DNA from: Pseudozyma flocculosa PF-1
Lineage: Eukaryota; Basidiomycota; Ustilaginomycetes; Ustilaginales; Ustilaginaceae
NCBI RefSeq assembly: GCF_000417875.1
Contig: NW_006920876.1
Coordinates: forward strand, 122,683 to 186,682
Direction of reading: 5' to 3'
DNA length: 64,000 nucleotides
Made by a program: the position numbers and the translations under genes
Part shown: positions 63,278 through 64,000 of the stretch, one piece after another
Layout: every line of letters begins with the position of its first letter
Numbering within the stretch: position 1 is the stretch's first letter
The notes under the pieces: generated by a model
What the model was told of the DNA's origin: nothing
The model's input: only the letters and a program-made list of their open reading frames with translations
The model's database searches: none

Positions 63278-64000
63278 TCAGTTGCGGGCGCTTACGGACT
63301 CGTCTCGGTGCTTGATAGCCTGTCTCCTGCTGACCTTGAAAAGCGAGATCAAACCAGAGGGCATCTGGATCTCTCCGAGGTAGAACTGGCGGTGCATGCC
63401 CCGACTGGGCAGGCCGCGCTCGAATGCGACGACGGGCACCAGGAGCGAGCCGGGTTCCGAGGCCGGGCGGGCGCGCTTGATGAGTACGTAGAAGACGTAG
63501 TCGCCAATCTCGAACGGCATCTCGAGCTGGCGGTGGGCGATGTGGTAGTGGCCGTAGAGCATGTACGACTCGCGCACGCGCCCGAAGAGCCGGCGTCGCA
63601 CGGCGACGGGCATCACGGCGGCGAAGCGGAGGTTGTCGACGACGGAACGGTACGCCGGGAATGCCTCGAGGGCGGGGCGGAGTCGCTCCTTGTACCGTTC
63701 CAGGAAGACGGTCCTCTGCAGCGGTGTGGCGAGCTGCGTTCGAAAGATTCGACTGGACGGACCGGCCAGGTCAAAGTCGCGATGCACCTGCGCCTTTGTG
63801 AAGGGGTACGCGATGCCATCATCTGCCTCGGCCGGCTGGGCTGAACCAGTCGCACTGCTCGTGCCGCCGTGGCCCTCGGCCAGCTCGTGGCCCGATGCAC
63901 CTGGATCGCGTGCCGGCTGGACGCTCCAAGAGCTACCTTCGAATGCGGCTGGAGCGTACGGCACCATCCCTTGACCCGTGTGATATGGGCGATCGGCTGC
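63278..64000 (-). CDS. Family B5, 5' partial, predicted secreted protein
   Basis: The frame is open to the window edge, giving at least 240 residues. The residues before the in-frame ATG at 63967 (RPYHTGQG) fit the His/Tyr/Gly-rich region of the family, so the true start and any signal peptide lie beyond the window. The C-terminal domain is the most diverged of the array: RTQLATPLQRTVFLERYKE, LRFAAVMPVAVRRRLFG, MPFEIGDYVFYVLI, LLVPVVAFERGL and HRQFYLGEIQMPSGL. The spacing of the conserved positions is kept, so membership is clear. No cysteine in the visible part. The array may continue past the window end. Confidence 0.78.
   Translation of the reverse strand, partial: AADRPYHTGQGMVPYAPAAFEGSSWSVQPARDPGASGHELAEGHGGTSSATGSAQPAEADDGIAYPFTKAQVHRDFDLAGPSSRIFRTQLATPLQRTVFLERYKERLRPALEAFPAYRSVVDNLRFAAVMPVAVRRRLFGRVRESYMLYGHYHIAHRQLEMPFEIGDYVFYVLIKRARPASEPGSLLVPVVAFERGLPSRGMHRQFYLGEIQMPSGLISLFKVSRRQAIKHRDESVSARN

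Noticed and set aside
1..64000. Transposons, CRISPR arrays, rRNA and centromeric or telomeric repeats
   Set aside because: No transposase, integrase or reverse transcriptase motif, terminal repeat, spacer array, rRNA core sequence or telomere unit was seen.

Overview
The window is nuclear DNA of a GC-rich filamentous or dimorphic basidiomycete, most plausibly a smut-like fungus (Ustilaginomycotina). This rests on short spliceosomal introns whose donors are nearly all GTGAGT, intron-bearing nuclear tRNA genes, fungal housekeeping orthologues (HIR1, CSE1, DCC1, HOM2, ERV46, a Uds1-domain protein) and two tandem arrays of secreted, fast-diverging proteins of the kind smut genomes carry as effector clusters. 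The genus assignment is inference. Two assembly gaps (230 N at 29759-29988 and 20 N at 50768-50787) show that this is a draft assembly.

Layout. 1-10 kb: the 3' part of a Uds1-type coiled-coil protein, two tRNA genes with introns (Arg-ACG, Pro-AGG), a LACTB2-like metallo-beta-lactamase protein and a membrane RING-H2 protein. 10.3-11.2 kb: a histidine phosphatase. 11.9-17.8 kb: four same-strand, intronless genes (family A, A1-A4) for secreted, nearly cysteine-free proteins that share a C-terminal domain. 18.1-22.9 kb: two three-exon paralogues (family C, C1-C2) of unknown function with identical intron positions and no signal peptide. 23.7-27.0 kb: an SDR dehydrogenase resembling HSD17B10 and a secreted GH128-type glucanase. 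30.4-32.7 kb: a nine-exon multipass membrane protein. 32.7-38.1 kb: a gene-poor stretch with a 21-copy GGTGC repeat. 38.1-55.9 kb: a housekeeping block of HOM2, ERV46, DCC1, a four-TM protein with a long basic tail, HIR1, CSE1 and an NDUFAF2-like protein. 56.0-64.0 kb: five same-strand, intronless genes (family B, B1-B5; B5 runs off the end) for secreted proteins with a His/Tyr/Gly-rich middle and a conserved C-terminal domain.

How the genes relate. The central block is conserved and functionally mixed: methionine/threonine synthesis, ER-Golgi transport, cohesion, chromatin assembly, nuclear export and complex I assembly. It is flanked by two expanded secreted-protein arrays. By eye, the C-terminal domains of families A and B look distantly related: a hydrophobic strand, then a spacer, then R-x-[FY]-[YL]-x-G-x-[LIV]-x-[IV]-x-P. 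The two arrays may therefore descend from one ancestral gene family. That link, the low-complexity middle of family B, and the unassigned intracellular family C beside array A are the least explained parts of the window.
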